Shown here: in pieces, positions 23,135 to 30,382 of the stretch
Position numbering within the stretch: the first letter of the stretch is position 1
Layout: every line of letters begins with the position of its first letter
Source of the DNA: Streptomyces sp. YIM 98790
Lineage (GTDB): Bacteria; Actinomycetota; Actinomycetes; Streptomycetales; Streptomycetaceae
Length of the DNA: 33,483 bases
Direction: 5' to 3'
Assembly: GCF_011421595.1 (NCBI RefSeq)
Contig: NZ_WTLH01000053.1
Location: forward strand, 1 to 33,483
Made by a program: the position numbers and the translations under genes
The notes under the pieces: model-generated
Seen by the model: only the letters and a program-made list of their open reading frames with translations
What the model was told of the DNA's origin: nothing
Database searches by the model: none

Positions 23135-24835
23135 ATGAACGCGCTTCCGCTGCTCCTGATCGGCCTTGCGATATTCGCGGGCGGATATCTCCTGTACTCG
23201 AAATTCCTGGGCAACCGGGTCTACAAGCTTGACGCGTCCTACCAGACGCCCGCGCACGAACTGCGGGACGGCGTGGACTACGTCCCGACCAACAGATTCG
23301 TCCTGTGGGGTCACCACTTCACCTCGGTCGCGGGCGCGGCACCGATCGTCGGCCCCGCGGTCGCCGTGATCTGGGGCTGGCTGCCCGCGTTCCTGTGGGT
23401 CACTCTCGGCACGGTCTTCTTCGCGGGGATGCACGACCTGGGCGCCCTGTGGGCCTCGGCGCGCAACAAGGGCCGCTCCATCGGCTCGCTCTCCGGCCGC
23501 TACATCGGCAGCCGGGGCGCGAACCTCTTCCTCGTGGTGATCTTCCTGCTCCTGCTGATGGTGATCGCGGCCTTCGCGGTGGTCATCAAGAACCTGCTGA
23601 TCTCCACCCCCTCGGCGGTGATCCCGGCCTGGGGCGCGGTCGCGGTGGCGCTGCTGGTCGGCCAGGCGGTCTACCGCTACCGGATGAACCTCGGCCTGGT
23701 CACCGTGATCGGCGTCGCCGCGCTCTACGGCCTGATCCTCCTCGGCGACGCCGTCCCGGTGGAGCTGCCCGACCCGATTCTGGGCATGTCCCCGGCCACC
23801 TTCTGGATCATCGCCCTCTTCGTCTACGCCGGCATCGCCTCCCTGCTGCCCGTGTGGGTGCTGCTCCAGCCGCGTGACTACATCAACGGCGTCCAGCTCT
23901 TCATCGGGCTCGGCATCCTGTTCGTCTCGGTGGCGCTGAGCGCCCCCACGATCGTCGCCCCGGCCTTCAACGACGCCGTGCCCGCGGGCACCCCGGATCT
24001 CCTGCCGCTGCTCTTCGTCACCATCGCATGCGGTGCCATCTCCGGCTTCCACGGCATGGTCTCCTCGGGCACCAGCTCGAAGCAGCTGGACAAGGAGACC
24101 GATGCCCGCTTCGTCGGATACTTCGGGGCGGTGGGCGAGGGCATGCTCGCGCTCGGCGCGATCATCGCCGCCGTGGCCGGCTACCGCACCCTGGCCGACT
24201 GGGAGTCCGTCTACAGCGCCTTCGGCCAGGGCGGCGTCGGGGCGTTCGTCGCGGGCGGCGGCGAGATCGTCCACAGCGGCCTGGGCCTGCCGGTCTCGCT
24301 GAGCTCGACGGTGCTGGCCACCATGGCGATCCTGTTCGCCGCCACCACCATGGACACCGGCGTGCGCCTGCTGCGCTTCGTCGTCCAGGAGGCCGGCGAT
24401 GCCGCGAAGGTGAAGATCAACAATGGTGCCGGCACGCTCATCGCGCTGGCCTTCGGCATGGGACTCACCTTCAGCCAGGGTGCCGAGGGCGCCGGCGGTC
24501 TCCGTATCTGGCCGCTGTTCGGCACCAGCAACCAGCTGCTGGCCTCGCTGACCCTGTCCATCGTCGCGGTCATGCTGATCCGCAAGCGGCGCAACCCGGT
24601 GCCTGCGCTGGTGCCGCTGGTGGTGGTGTTCGTGATGGCGTTCTGGGCCGCGATCGTGCAGCTCGGTGACTTCTACGACGCCCGGGACTGGCTGCTGCTG
24701 GTCATCGACCTCGTCATCATCGTCGCCGCCCTGTGGGTCGCCTTCGAGGCGGTCGTCGCGATGCGGCGGGCGTCCAGGGAACCGCCGGAGGCCCTCGACG
24801 CCGATGTCACGGAGAAAGCCGGGCTGAAGGGGTGA
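23135..24835 (+). CDS. cstA: CstA-family transporter
   Basis: This 566-residue polytopic membrane protein belongs to the carbon-starvation family, which in enterobacteria takes up pyruvate or peptides. Many hydrophobic segments run from residue 4 to about 545. Family features include the N-terminal FAGGYLLYSKFLGNRVYKLD, the motif LWGHHFTSVAGAAPIVGPA, MHDLGALWASARNKG, the central GAISGFHGMVSSGTSSKQL and LFGTSNQLLASLTL. It is shorter than the E. coli CstA and BtsT proteins (about 700 residues), in line with actinobacterial members. The ATG at 23135 has AGAGGG 8 nt upstream. The stop overlaps the next gene's start as GTGA. The operon also encodes a small Cys-Cys-tailed protein and an ArsA-like ATPase, so transport may be controlled or assembled by them; the substrate is not shown. 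Confidence 0.93.
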   Translation: MNALPLLLIGLAIFAGGYLLYSKFLGNRVYKLDASYQTPAHELRDGVDYVPTNRFVLWGHHFTSVAGAAPIVGPAVAVIWGWLPAFLWVTLGTVFFAGMHDLGALWASARNKGRSIGSLSGRYIGSRGANLFLVVIFLLLLMVIAAFAVVIKNLLISTPSAVIPAWGAVAVALLVGQAVYRYRMNLGLVTVIGVAALYGLILLGDAVPVELPDPILGMSPATFWIIALFVYAGIASLLPVWVLLQPRDYINGVQLFIGLGILFVSVALSAPTIVAPAFNDAVPAGTPDLLPLLFVTIACGAISGFHGMVSSGTSSKQLDKETDARFVGYFGAVGEGMLALGAIIAAVAGYRTLADWESVYSAFGQGGVGAFVAGGGEIVHSGLGLPVSLSSTVLATMAILFAATTMDTGVRLLRFVVQEAGDAAKVKINNGAGTLIALAFGMGLTFSQGAEGAGGLRIWPLFGTSNQLLASLTLSIVAVMLIRKRRNPVPALVPLVVVFVMAFWAAIVQLGDFYDARDWLLLVIDLVIIVAALWVAFEAVVAMRRASREPPEALDADVTEKAGLKG

Positions 24836-25092
24836 CGACCTCCCGCTGGGCCGCGTTCCGGGCCGGGCTGGAGGAGTTCTACGCCGGTCCCTACCGGCGT
24901 ACCTTCGCCCGCGCCCGGCGCGAGGAGGACGACTTCTTCCGGATGGTCGTCCTCGCCGAGGCACTGGGCGTGCCCGACCCGGCGGCGTACTACACCGCCG
25001 AGCTGATGCCCGCCCTCTACGAGGACTTCCACGTCTGGCACCGCCGGATGGGCATGGACCGCTCGCCACTGGAGCATGTCGGGTGCTGCTAG
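24832..25092 (+). CDS. Small CC-tail protein (cory-CC-star type), CstA partner
   Basis: This soluble, mainly helical protein of 86 residues ends in Cys85-Cys86-stop. NCBI-style annotation calls similar actinobacterial proteins 'cory-CC-star'. Features are an N-terminal helix rich in aromatic and charged residues (WAAFRAGLEEFYAGPYRRTF), then G46-V-P-D-x3-Y53, then Y63-E-D-F66, a basic segment HRRMGMDR and the terminal Cys pair. As I recall them, the YbdD/YjiX proteins encoded next to CstA and BtsT in enterobacteria show the same sequence of elements, including a terminal CC, so distant homology is proposed (inference). The GTG shares GTGA with cstA, and its last 10 nt overlap the ATPase gene. 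A redox- or metal-dependent role for the Cys pair is possible; the function is not known. Confidence 0.85.
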   Translation: MTTSRWAAFRAGLEEFYAGPYRRTFARARREEDDFFRMVVLAEALGVPDPAAYYTAELMPALYEDFHVWHRRMGMDRSPLEHVGCC

Positions 25093-26099
25093 ACCTCATC
25101 GCCTCGCGCAGGGTCGTCTTCGTCGGCGGCAAGGGCGGGGTCGGCAAGACGTCCATCGCCGCCGCCCTCGCCCTCGGCCGTGCCGGGGCAGGCGCCCGCG
25201 TGCTGCTGGTTTCCACCGATCCCGCCCACAACCTCGGCCACCTGTGGGGCCGCCCGGTGGGTGACGAGCCCACCCGCCTCACCGGCACCGGGACCTGCGC
25301 TCCGGCGGCAGGGGCGGGTGCGGGCACGGGCACGGGCGCGGCGGGCTGCGTCGATGGGCTGGAGATCGACCCGGAGCGCACGGCCGAGCAGCATCTGGCC
25401 GCCGTCGCCGCGACGATGCGGCGGCTGCTCCCCGAGCGGATGCGCGCACCGGCCGCCCGGCACCTGGAGCTGGCCCGGCAGGCGCCCGGCACCCACGAGT
25501 CGGCGGTGCTGGAGCGGATCGCCGAGGCGGTGGAGCTCGGCGAGGAGGCGTACGACCTGGTCGTGTTCGACACCGCCCCGTCCGGCCACACGATGCGACT
25601 GCTCGCACTGCCCGAGCAGCTCACCTCCTGGACCGAGACGCTGCTCGCCAACCGCGACCGGTCCGAGCGGTTCGGCGCCGCGCTGCTCGGTCTCGGCGGC
25701 GGCGAGGCGGCCGGCCGCGATGCCGAGCTGCGCCGGATCCTCGTGCGCCGGCGCAACCGCTTCGCCCGGCTGCGCGAGGTGGTGACGGACCCGGTGCGGA
25801 CCGGATTCGTGGTCGTGCTGACCGCCGAGCCGCTCCCGATCGCCGAGACCATGGAGGTGTACGAGAAGCTCACCGGCCTCGGGGTCGACGTGGCCGCGCT
25901 GGTCGCCAACCGCCGTTCCCCGGCGGACGCCGGTGAACTGCTCGCGCGGCGCCGGGAGCAGGAGGACGGGCACCTCGGCCGGCTGCGGCAGCAGGTCCCG
26001 GACGTACCGCTGCTCGAGGTGCCGCTGCTGCCGGGGGATCTGGTGGGCCCGCAGGCGCTGGCCGCGCTGGCCGGCCGGCTCGGCCGCTCCTCTCGTTGA
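25083..26099 (+). CDS. ArsA/Get3-family ATPase
   Basis: This is a 338-residue single-unit deviant-Walker ATPase. The P-loop VFVGGKGGVGKTSIAAALA places the intermonomer lysine at K17 and the nucleotide lysine at K22; STDPAHNLGHLWG is the switch I region, and DTAPSGHTMRLL from D163 is the switch II signature shared with ArsA and Get3. Members of this group form dimers and couple ATP to delivery of proteins or metalloids. A Gly/Ala/Thr-rich insert at about 68-90 carries the only two cysteines I see (C72, C89). No arsenic-resistance genes are near, so an arsenite pump role is unlikely; the partner is probably CstA or the CC-tail protein. The GTG at 25083 overlaps the previous gene by 10 nt and encodes Met-Leu-Leu. 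Confidence 0.9.
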   Translation: MLLDLIASRRVVFVGGKGGVGKTSIAAALALGRAGAGARVLLVSTDPAHNLGHLWGRPVGDEPTRLTGTGTCAPAAGAGAGTGTGAAGCVDGLEIDPERTAEQHLAAVAATMRRLLPERMRAPAARHLELARQAPGTHESAVLERIAEAVELGEEAYDLVVFDTAPSGHTMRLLALPEQLTSWTETLLANRDRSERFGAALLGLGGGEAAGRDAELRRILVRRRNRFARLREVVTDPVRTGFVVVLTAEPLPIAETMEVYEKLTGLGVDVAALVANRRSPADAGELLARRREQEDGHLGRLRQQVPDVPLLEVPLLPGDLVGPQALAALAGRLGRSSR

Positions 26100-26158
26100 G
26101 GGCCGGGCATCGCAGGGTCCCGCGCTCAGGACGGTTCCGCCATGGCCACGCCGTGCCC

Positions 26159-26200
26159 GGCACCGGCGACCGGGCACCGGTGACCGGGCACCGGCGGGCG
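26159..26200. repeat. Three 14-bp tandem repeats after the ATPase gene
   Basis: The unit GGCACCGGYGACCG occurs at 26159-26172 and 26173-26186, with a third partly diverged copy at 26187-26200. It lies in the 357-nt convergent interval 26100-26456, which has no gene. Confidence 0.65.
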
Positions 26201-26251
26201 TGGCCGCGGGCCGGGGCCCCGCCGGTGATCCGGTGGCCGGAGAGGACAGCG

Positions 26252-26287
26252 GAGCGGCCCCGGAGGGGGCGGTCTCCGGGGCCGCTC
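26252..26287 (+). terminator. 14-bp hairpin ending the cstA operon
   Basis: Perfect arms at 26252-26265 and 26274-26287 flank an 8-nt loop, about 150 nt after the ATPase stop and 170 nt beyond the stop of the convergent DoxX-like gene. It may serve both. Confidence 0.65.
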
Positions 26288-26456
26288 GGGGTGTGTGCCG
26301 GGCGGCTGGTCCTGCGGGTCACGCGAGCGCCGTGCCGTGACGGTCGGCCTCACGGCGGTTCGCGGAACGGTTCCCGCAAGCTCCGGCACACACCGCGCCA
26401 GGTCCGGCGGCGGTCACGGACCATCGGCGCTGTGGGTGAAAGCTGGTGAGCGCCGC

Positions 26457-27056
26457 TCAGTGCAGCCAGGGGCGGCGGTCGACGAACGGCAGGCGGGTCC
26501 AGACACGTTCCAGGCCCCAGACCCGTCCGGCCCCGCAGGCGGCCACGGCGATCATCACCGCCGCGTAGACCACGTGCTGGTCGATGAGCGGGTTGGTGGA
26601 CATGCTGGGCGAGCCGTCGGACAGTTCCTTGGCGGGTGGCCACTGGCTGAGCCACAGCATCAGCATCATGGCGCTGCCGGCCACGGCGGTCGGCCGCAGC
26701 GCCACGCCCAGGACCAGGGCCAGGCCGCAGCCGAGCATCCCGAACATGAACATCCAGTCGGCCCACAGATCGCCGGCCCAGGAGTGGAAGGTGGCTTCGA
26801 GCGGGCCGGCGCTCACGCCGCGCAGGTATCCCTCGGCGGGTGAGGCGCCCTCGATCCAGGCGCGTTCGGACGGGGTGGCGTAGCCCAGTCCGAAGGTCTT
26901 GTCGAGAAAGGCCCAGAAGAAGACCAGGCCGGTGGCGATGCGCAGGGCGGCCAGCGCCTTGGCGGCGGGGCCGTTCAGCGCGGTGCCGCCGAGCGAGGGG
27001 TCGGGTGCGGCTTCGGCCGGTGAGGGAGCGGTCTGCCGGATCGGCTGGACGGACAT
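26457..27056 (-). CDS. DoxX-like membrane protein
   Basis: This 199-residue protein has a soluble N-terminal 32 residues followed by hydrophobic segments near 34-52 (ALAALRIATGLVFFWAFLD), 100-118 (WMFMFGMLGCGLALVLGVAL), 122-138 and 160-178, the pattern of DoxX/DoxD-type membrane proteins. DKTFGLGYATPSERAWI and the conserved arginine in ALRIATG fit this group. In other organisms DoxD/DoxX proteins belong to thiosulfate:quinone oxidoreductase or to redox complexes, but this sequence shows no cofactor site, so function is unassigned. The ATG at 27054-27056 has GGAGAGGAG a few nt upstream, which makes the start firm. The gene follows the cellulase gene on the same strand after 224 nt that include a strong terminator, so the two are probably transcribed separately. 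Confidence 0.8.
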   Translation of the reverse strand: MSVQPIRQTAPSPAEAAPDPSLGGTALNGPAAKALAALRIATGLVFFWAFLDKTFGLGYATPSERAWIEGASPAEGYLRGVSAGPLEATFHSWAGDLWADWMFMFGMLGCGLALVLGVALRPTAVAGSAMMLMLWLSQWPPAKELSDGSPSMSTNPLIDQHVVYAAVMIAVAACGAGRVWGLERVWTRLPFVDRRPWLH

Positions 27057-27218
27057 GACACTCCTCTCCTTTACGGGGTGAGTGGGGGGCGTCGGTGGTG
27101 GTGCCGGGGGATGGCGCGGGGGTGGTGCGGGGGGTGCGGGGTGCGGCGGGAGTGAGGCCGGCTGCCGGGCGGAGCCGTCACGTTGCTCCGCCCGCCAGCC
27201 GGGACCGGGGGGGTGGAG

Positions 27219-27259
27219 GGCGGCGTGTCCCGGGGTCCCGCACACCGGGACACGCCGCC
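27219..27259 (-). terminator. 15-bp hairpin after the cellulase gene
   Basis: Perfect arms at 27219-27233 and 27245-27259 with an 11-nt loop begin 21 nt beyond the cellulase stop. It is well placed to end the minus-strand transcript. Confidence 0.75.
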
Positions 27260-27280
27260 GGTCTTCCGGGCGGCGCCGGG

Positions 27281-29188
27281 TCAGCCGGGCTCGGTGCCCC
27301 AGACCTTGGCGCCGCTCACATAGGCGGTGACCTTCGCGGCCTCGGCGTAGGCCGCCTGGGTGCCGTAGCTGTGGTCGTCCGTCTCGTCGAGGCCGGACCA
27401 GTCGGACTTGCTCATCCGAAGCTGGAGGTCGCCGGTGCCGGCGCCCGGCGCCAGACTGCCGCTGGTGAAGCCGATCTCCAGGTAGCTGTCGGCGCCGTCC
27501 ACCGCGGCGGGGAGAGTGACCACCCGCAGGCTGAGGTTGGCGCATCCGACCGCGGCCCAGTCGCACCAGGCGTTGACCGATGCGGCGCCGTCCCGGGTGA
27601 ACCAGTAACGGATGGTCACCTCGCTGAGGTCGACCGGGGTGTTGCCGGTGTTGCGCACCCGCAGTCCGGGGCGGATGGCGTTGTCGGTGGCCGAGCCGTC
27701 GTTGTTCCGGTACTCGACGGTCAGCGCGGCGTCGCCCGGCTCGGGGTCGGGGTCCGGGTCCGGGTCCGGGTCGGGCTCCGGGTCCGGGTCGGGCTCGGGG
27801 TCCGGGTCGGGCCGGCCCAGGTATTCGTTAAGACTGAGGCCGGTGGTGCTGTTCGCGCCGCCCAGCCGCACCTCGTGGTCCAGGCCGACGAACTTGCCGC
27901 CCTGGCTCCACAGCGCGGGCTCGACGAAGCCGTACTTCTGCTCGTCCCAGCTCGCCCAGTCGTAGCCCAGCAGACCGCCGGTGTCACCGGAGTTGGGGTT
28001 GAGGCACCAGAAGGTGTGGTGGACGCCGTAGTCGATCATCATGTCGCGCAGCGCCGTCATCCACTTCTCGTTGGCGCCGCCGTCCAGATGTCCGCCCCAT
28101 TCGCCGATCAGCAGCGGCGCGGTGTTCTCCTTGTGGATGTAGAGCCAGTTCGGGTCCCAGACGTCCCGCTCCAGCGTGGTGCGGTTCCAGTCGCCCTCGA
28201 ACCACGGCTGCTGCCAGACCGAGGGGCCGTAGTCGTGCGGCGAGTAGACGATCTGGTCCTGGCCGGCGCCCAGGTCGACCGGGTAGTCCTTGACGCCCCG
28301 CAGGTTGCCGCCCCACCACATGCCGTAGTAGTCGGTCGGGGTGGTGGAGGTCCAGCTCACGCCCTCGCGCGGGTAGACCTCGATGCCCTCGCACAGGATG
28401 AGCATGTGCGGGTTGATGGCGAGGATGCGCTTGCCCGCGGTCTCGCAGGTGTGCTTCCAGTTGTCCTCGTCGGTGGAGCCGTCCCACTTGGCGCGCGGGG
28501 TCTCGTTCGCCTTGCCGTGCGGCTCGTTCTCGATGTCGAAGGCGACCAGGGTGTCGTTGTTCTTGTACCGGTCGGCGACCCACTCCCAGGTGGAGTAGAA
28601 GATCTCGGTGGTGATCTCGCCCTTGTACCACATCGGGTACACGTGGCCGGAATTGTCGGCTTCCGCGCTGTGCACGTCGAGCATGACCTTCAGGCCGTAC
28701 TTCTCGCACAGTGTCAGCCAGTGGTCGAAGACCTCAAGCGTGGTCTTCCCCTCCAGCTCCGGGTTGACGTAGGTGTTGATCCCGGAGGCCACCTGGGCCT
28801 GGCCGTTCTTCCACTCGTTGAGCAGCTGGGTGGAGATGGGCACCCGGACGATGTTGAAGCCCCGCTCGGCGACCGCGCGCGTGACGTCCTCGATGTTCGC
28901 GGACCACAGACCGTGGAAGAACCGCTCGGTGGTGTTGAACCCGAACCAGTTGACTCCGGTGAGCCAGACCTCGTTGCCAGCCTGGTCGGTGATCTTGTTG
29001 CCGTCCGTGGTCAGCCAGTCGGTTCCGGCGGCACCGGCGGCCTGCACCAGGCCCGCCTCACCGGCGGCCGGGGCGGCACCGGCGGAGCCGGTCAGGCTCG
29101 GCAGTCCCACGGCGAGCAGGGCGCCCATGAGCAGGCCGGCCGCGAGCGGCCGTCTGCCCCTGTGTCGTCTCCGGGTGAAGGAAGACAT
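27281..29188 (-). CDS. Secreted GH5 endoglucanase with C-terminal CBM3
   Basis: This 635-residue extracellular cellulase has an Arg-rich N-terminus and hydrophobic core (about residues 14-36) ending in AGAAPA that forms a signal peptide. The GH5 catalytic domain runs from about 55 to 460. Acid/base E222 is in DIENEP and nucleophile E363 in LLIGEWGG, with catalytic-site residues around RVPIST, HDYG and NWFGFN. A flexible linker of alternating Asp-Pro and Glu-Pro spans about 461-485. A family 3 cellulose-binding module follows from about 488, recognised by LTVEYRNNDGSATDNAIRPGLRV and SYLEIGFTSGSL. Two CebR-type boxes precede the gene, so it is probably repressed by CebR until cello-oligosaccharides are present. 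AAGGAAAGGAA upstream of the ATG is a plausible but distant ribosome-binding site. Confidence 0.93.
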   Translation of the reverse strand: MSSFTRRRHRGRRPLAAGLLMGALLAVGLPSLTGSAGAAPAAGEAGLVQAAGAAGTDWLTTDGNKITDQAGNEVWLTGVNWFGFNTTERFFHGLWSANIEDVTRAVAERGFNIVRVPISTQLLNEWKNGQAQVASGINTYVNPELEGKTTLEVFDHWLTLCEKYGLKVMLDVHSAEADNSGHVYPMWYKGEITTEIFYSTWEWVADRYKNNDTLVAFDIENEPHGKANETPRAKWDGSTDEDNWKHTCETAGKRILAINPHMLILCEGIEVYPREGVSWTSTTPTDYYGMWWGGNLRGVKDYPVDLGAGQDQIVYSPHDYGPSVWQQPWFEGDWNRTTLERDVWDPNWLYIHKENTAPLLIGEWGGHLDGGANEKWMTALRDMMIDYGVHHTFWCLNPNSGDTGGLLGYDWASWDEQKYGFVEPALWSQGGKFVGLDHEVRLGGANSTTGLSLNEYLGRPDPDPEPDPDPEPDPDPDPDPDPEPGDAALTVEYRNNDGSATDNAIRPGLRVRNTGNTPVDLSEVTIRYWFTRDGAASVNAWCDWAAVGCANLSLRVVTLPAAVDGADSYLEIGFTSGSLAPGAGTGDLQLRMSKSDWSGLDETDDHSYGTQAAYAEAAKVTAYVSGAKVWGTEPG

Positions 29189-29306
29189 GCTGGGGGTCGT
29201 TCCTTTCCTTGCAGGTGCGGCTCCGCGCGCACGGCGGCGCGCCGGGGTTCGCCGTGGAAGGGGGCGGCCGAGCGCTCACGATTCGGAACACTCTGTACCG
29301 AAATTT

Positions 29307-29320
29307 TGGGAGCGCTCCCA
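29307..29320. promoter_or_regulatory. CebR-type operator, proximal to the cellulase gene
   Basis: TGGGAGCGCTCCCA is a perfect 14-bp palindrome equal to the known CebR-binding consensus of Streptomyces. It lies 119 nt upstream of the cellulase start. Outer arms TACCGAAA (29297) and TTTTCGGTA extend the symmetry to about 35 bp with one base of asymmetry. Confidence 0.85.
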
Positions 29321-29506
29321 GTTTTCGGTACGTGACGGCACACCACCCTCCCGCGGCTCTCCCCGCGGTCGAATGCCCGATTCGACTCCGTCACATGAAG
29401 CCAGGCCGCCATGGCCCTGTCAATACAGCGGTCAGCGCCTTTACTGCACGAAGGAAGCGGTTCGGTGAAAGGCGCAGGCAGCAGGCGTGCCGGTGGGGAA
29501 AAATTC

Positions 29507-29520
29507 TGGGAGCGCTCCCA
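29507..29520. promoter_or_regulatory. CebR-type operator, distal
   Basis: A second perfect TGGGAGCGCTCCCA lies exactly 200 bp from the first box, in the same 389-nt interval (29189-29577) between the cellulase start and the folE stop. It is 58 nt from the folE stop. No additional gene was found in the interval, so both boxes are assigned to the cellulase promoter region. Confidence 0.8.
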
Positions 29521-29577
29521 TCATGTGGACGGCGCAACCATCTTCCGAACACACCGGCACTGCTTACGCAGAGTGAC

Positions 29578-30183
29578 TCAGCGGGCCAGGATCAGGCTCA
29601 TGGCCTCCGCGCGGGTCGCCGCGTCCCGGAGCTGACCGCGCACCGCCGAGGTGGTGGTCTTGGCACCCGGCTTGCGCACCCCGCGCATGGTCATGCACAT
29701 GTGCTCGCACTCCAGCACCACGATCACCCCGCGCGGTTCCAGGATGCGCATCAGCGAATCCGCGATCTGGGTGGTGAGCCGCTCCTGGACCTGCGGCCGG
29801 CGGGCGTAGACGTCCACCAGCCGGGCCAGCTTGGACAGCCCGGTGATCTTGCCGCTGGCGGCCGGGATGTAGCCGACGTGGGCGACGCCGTGGAACGGGA
29901 CCAGGTGATGCTCGCAGCTGGAGAACACCTCGATGTCCTTCACCAGCACCATCTCGTCGTGCCCCAGGTCGAAGGTGGTGGTCAGGACGTCCTCGGGACG
30001 CTGCCAGAGCCCGGCGAAGATCTCCTTGTAGGCCCGTGCCACACGGGCCGGGGTCTCCCGCAGGCCGTCGCGGTCCGGATCCTCCCCGACGGCGATCAGC
30101 AGCTCGCGGATGGCGTTCTCCGCCCGCTTCTCGTCGAACTCCCCGAGCGGGCTCTCGGCGTCCAGCGTCACCGGGTCGGTCAT
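29578..30183 (-). CDS. folE: GTP cyclohydrolase I
   Basis: This 201-residue enzyme converts GTP to 7,8-dihydroneopterin triphosphate, the entry to tetrahydrofolate synthesis. Family motifs are [16 protein letters not shown], the zinc and active-site [12 protein letters not shown] with its Cys and His ligands, [23 protein letters not shown], and the second zinc cysteine in [12 protein letters not shown]. The ATG at 30181-30183 has GAGGAC 6 nt upstream; an open extension further upstream is low complexity. The gene lies downstream of ftsH on the same strand with a terminator-like hairpin between, so it may have its own promoter within 30184-30270. The folate genes folP, folB and folK are far away in this window. 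Confidence 0.97.
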   Translation of the reverse strand: MTDPVTLDAESPLGEFDEKRAENAIRELLIAVGEDPDRDGLRETPARVARAYKEIFAGLWQRPEDVLTTTFDLGHDEMVLVKDIEVFSSCEHHLVPFHGVAHVGYIPAASGKITGLSKLARLVDVYARRPQVQERLTTQIADSLMRILEPRGVIVVLECEHMCMTMRGVRKPGAKTTTSAVRGQLRDAATRAEAMSLILAR

Positions 30184-30270
30184 GCAGTCCTCGTTCCGTC
30201 GTTCGCGGCACCTGGGCACGGTCCGCCGCACCCGGCCACATGCTCGCACACGCGTTCGCCCGCACGCAGA

Positions 30271-30301
30271 CGCGCCCCTCAGGGTAAACCCGAGGGGCGC
30301 G
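30271..30301 (-). terminator. Hairpin between ftsH and folE
   Basis: Ten-bp arms at 30271-30280 and 30292-30301 enclose an inner GGG-TAAA-CCC stem with one bulged base. It lies 81 nt after the ftsH stop on the minus strand. Confidence 0.65.
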
Positions 30302-30382
30302 AGGGACATTCCCGCCCGTACCGGCCGCCCGCGAGGCCCCGCTCTGCCGGGTGTCCTCCGGGCCGGCCGGTACGGGGACGGC

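Noticed and set aside
25083..26099. Arsenite efflux ATPase (arsA) of an arsenic-resistance operon
   Set aside because: No arsB, arsD, arsR or acr3 gene is near and the gene is embedded in the cstA operon; only the family assignment is kept.
23054..26110. A 1018-codon open frame on the minus strand, opposite the cstA operon
   Set aside because: It is antisense to three well-recognised genes, has Arg/His/Gln-rich low-complexity composition and arises from GC-rich third positions.
27740..27815. Repetitive GGGTCCGGGTCG-like DNA as an independent repeat element
   Set aside because: It encodes the Asp-Pro/Glu-Pro linker of the cellulase and is explained by that.
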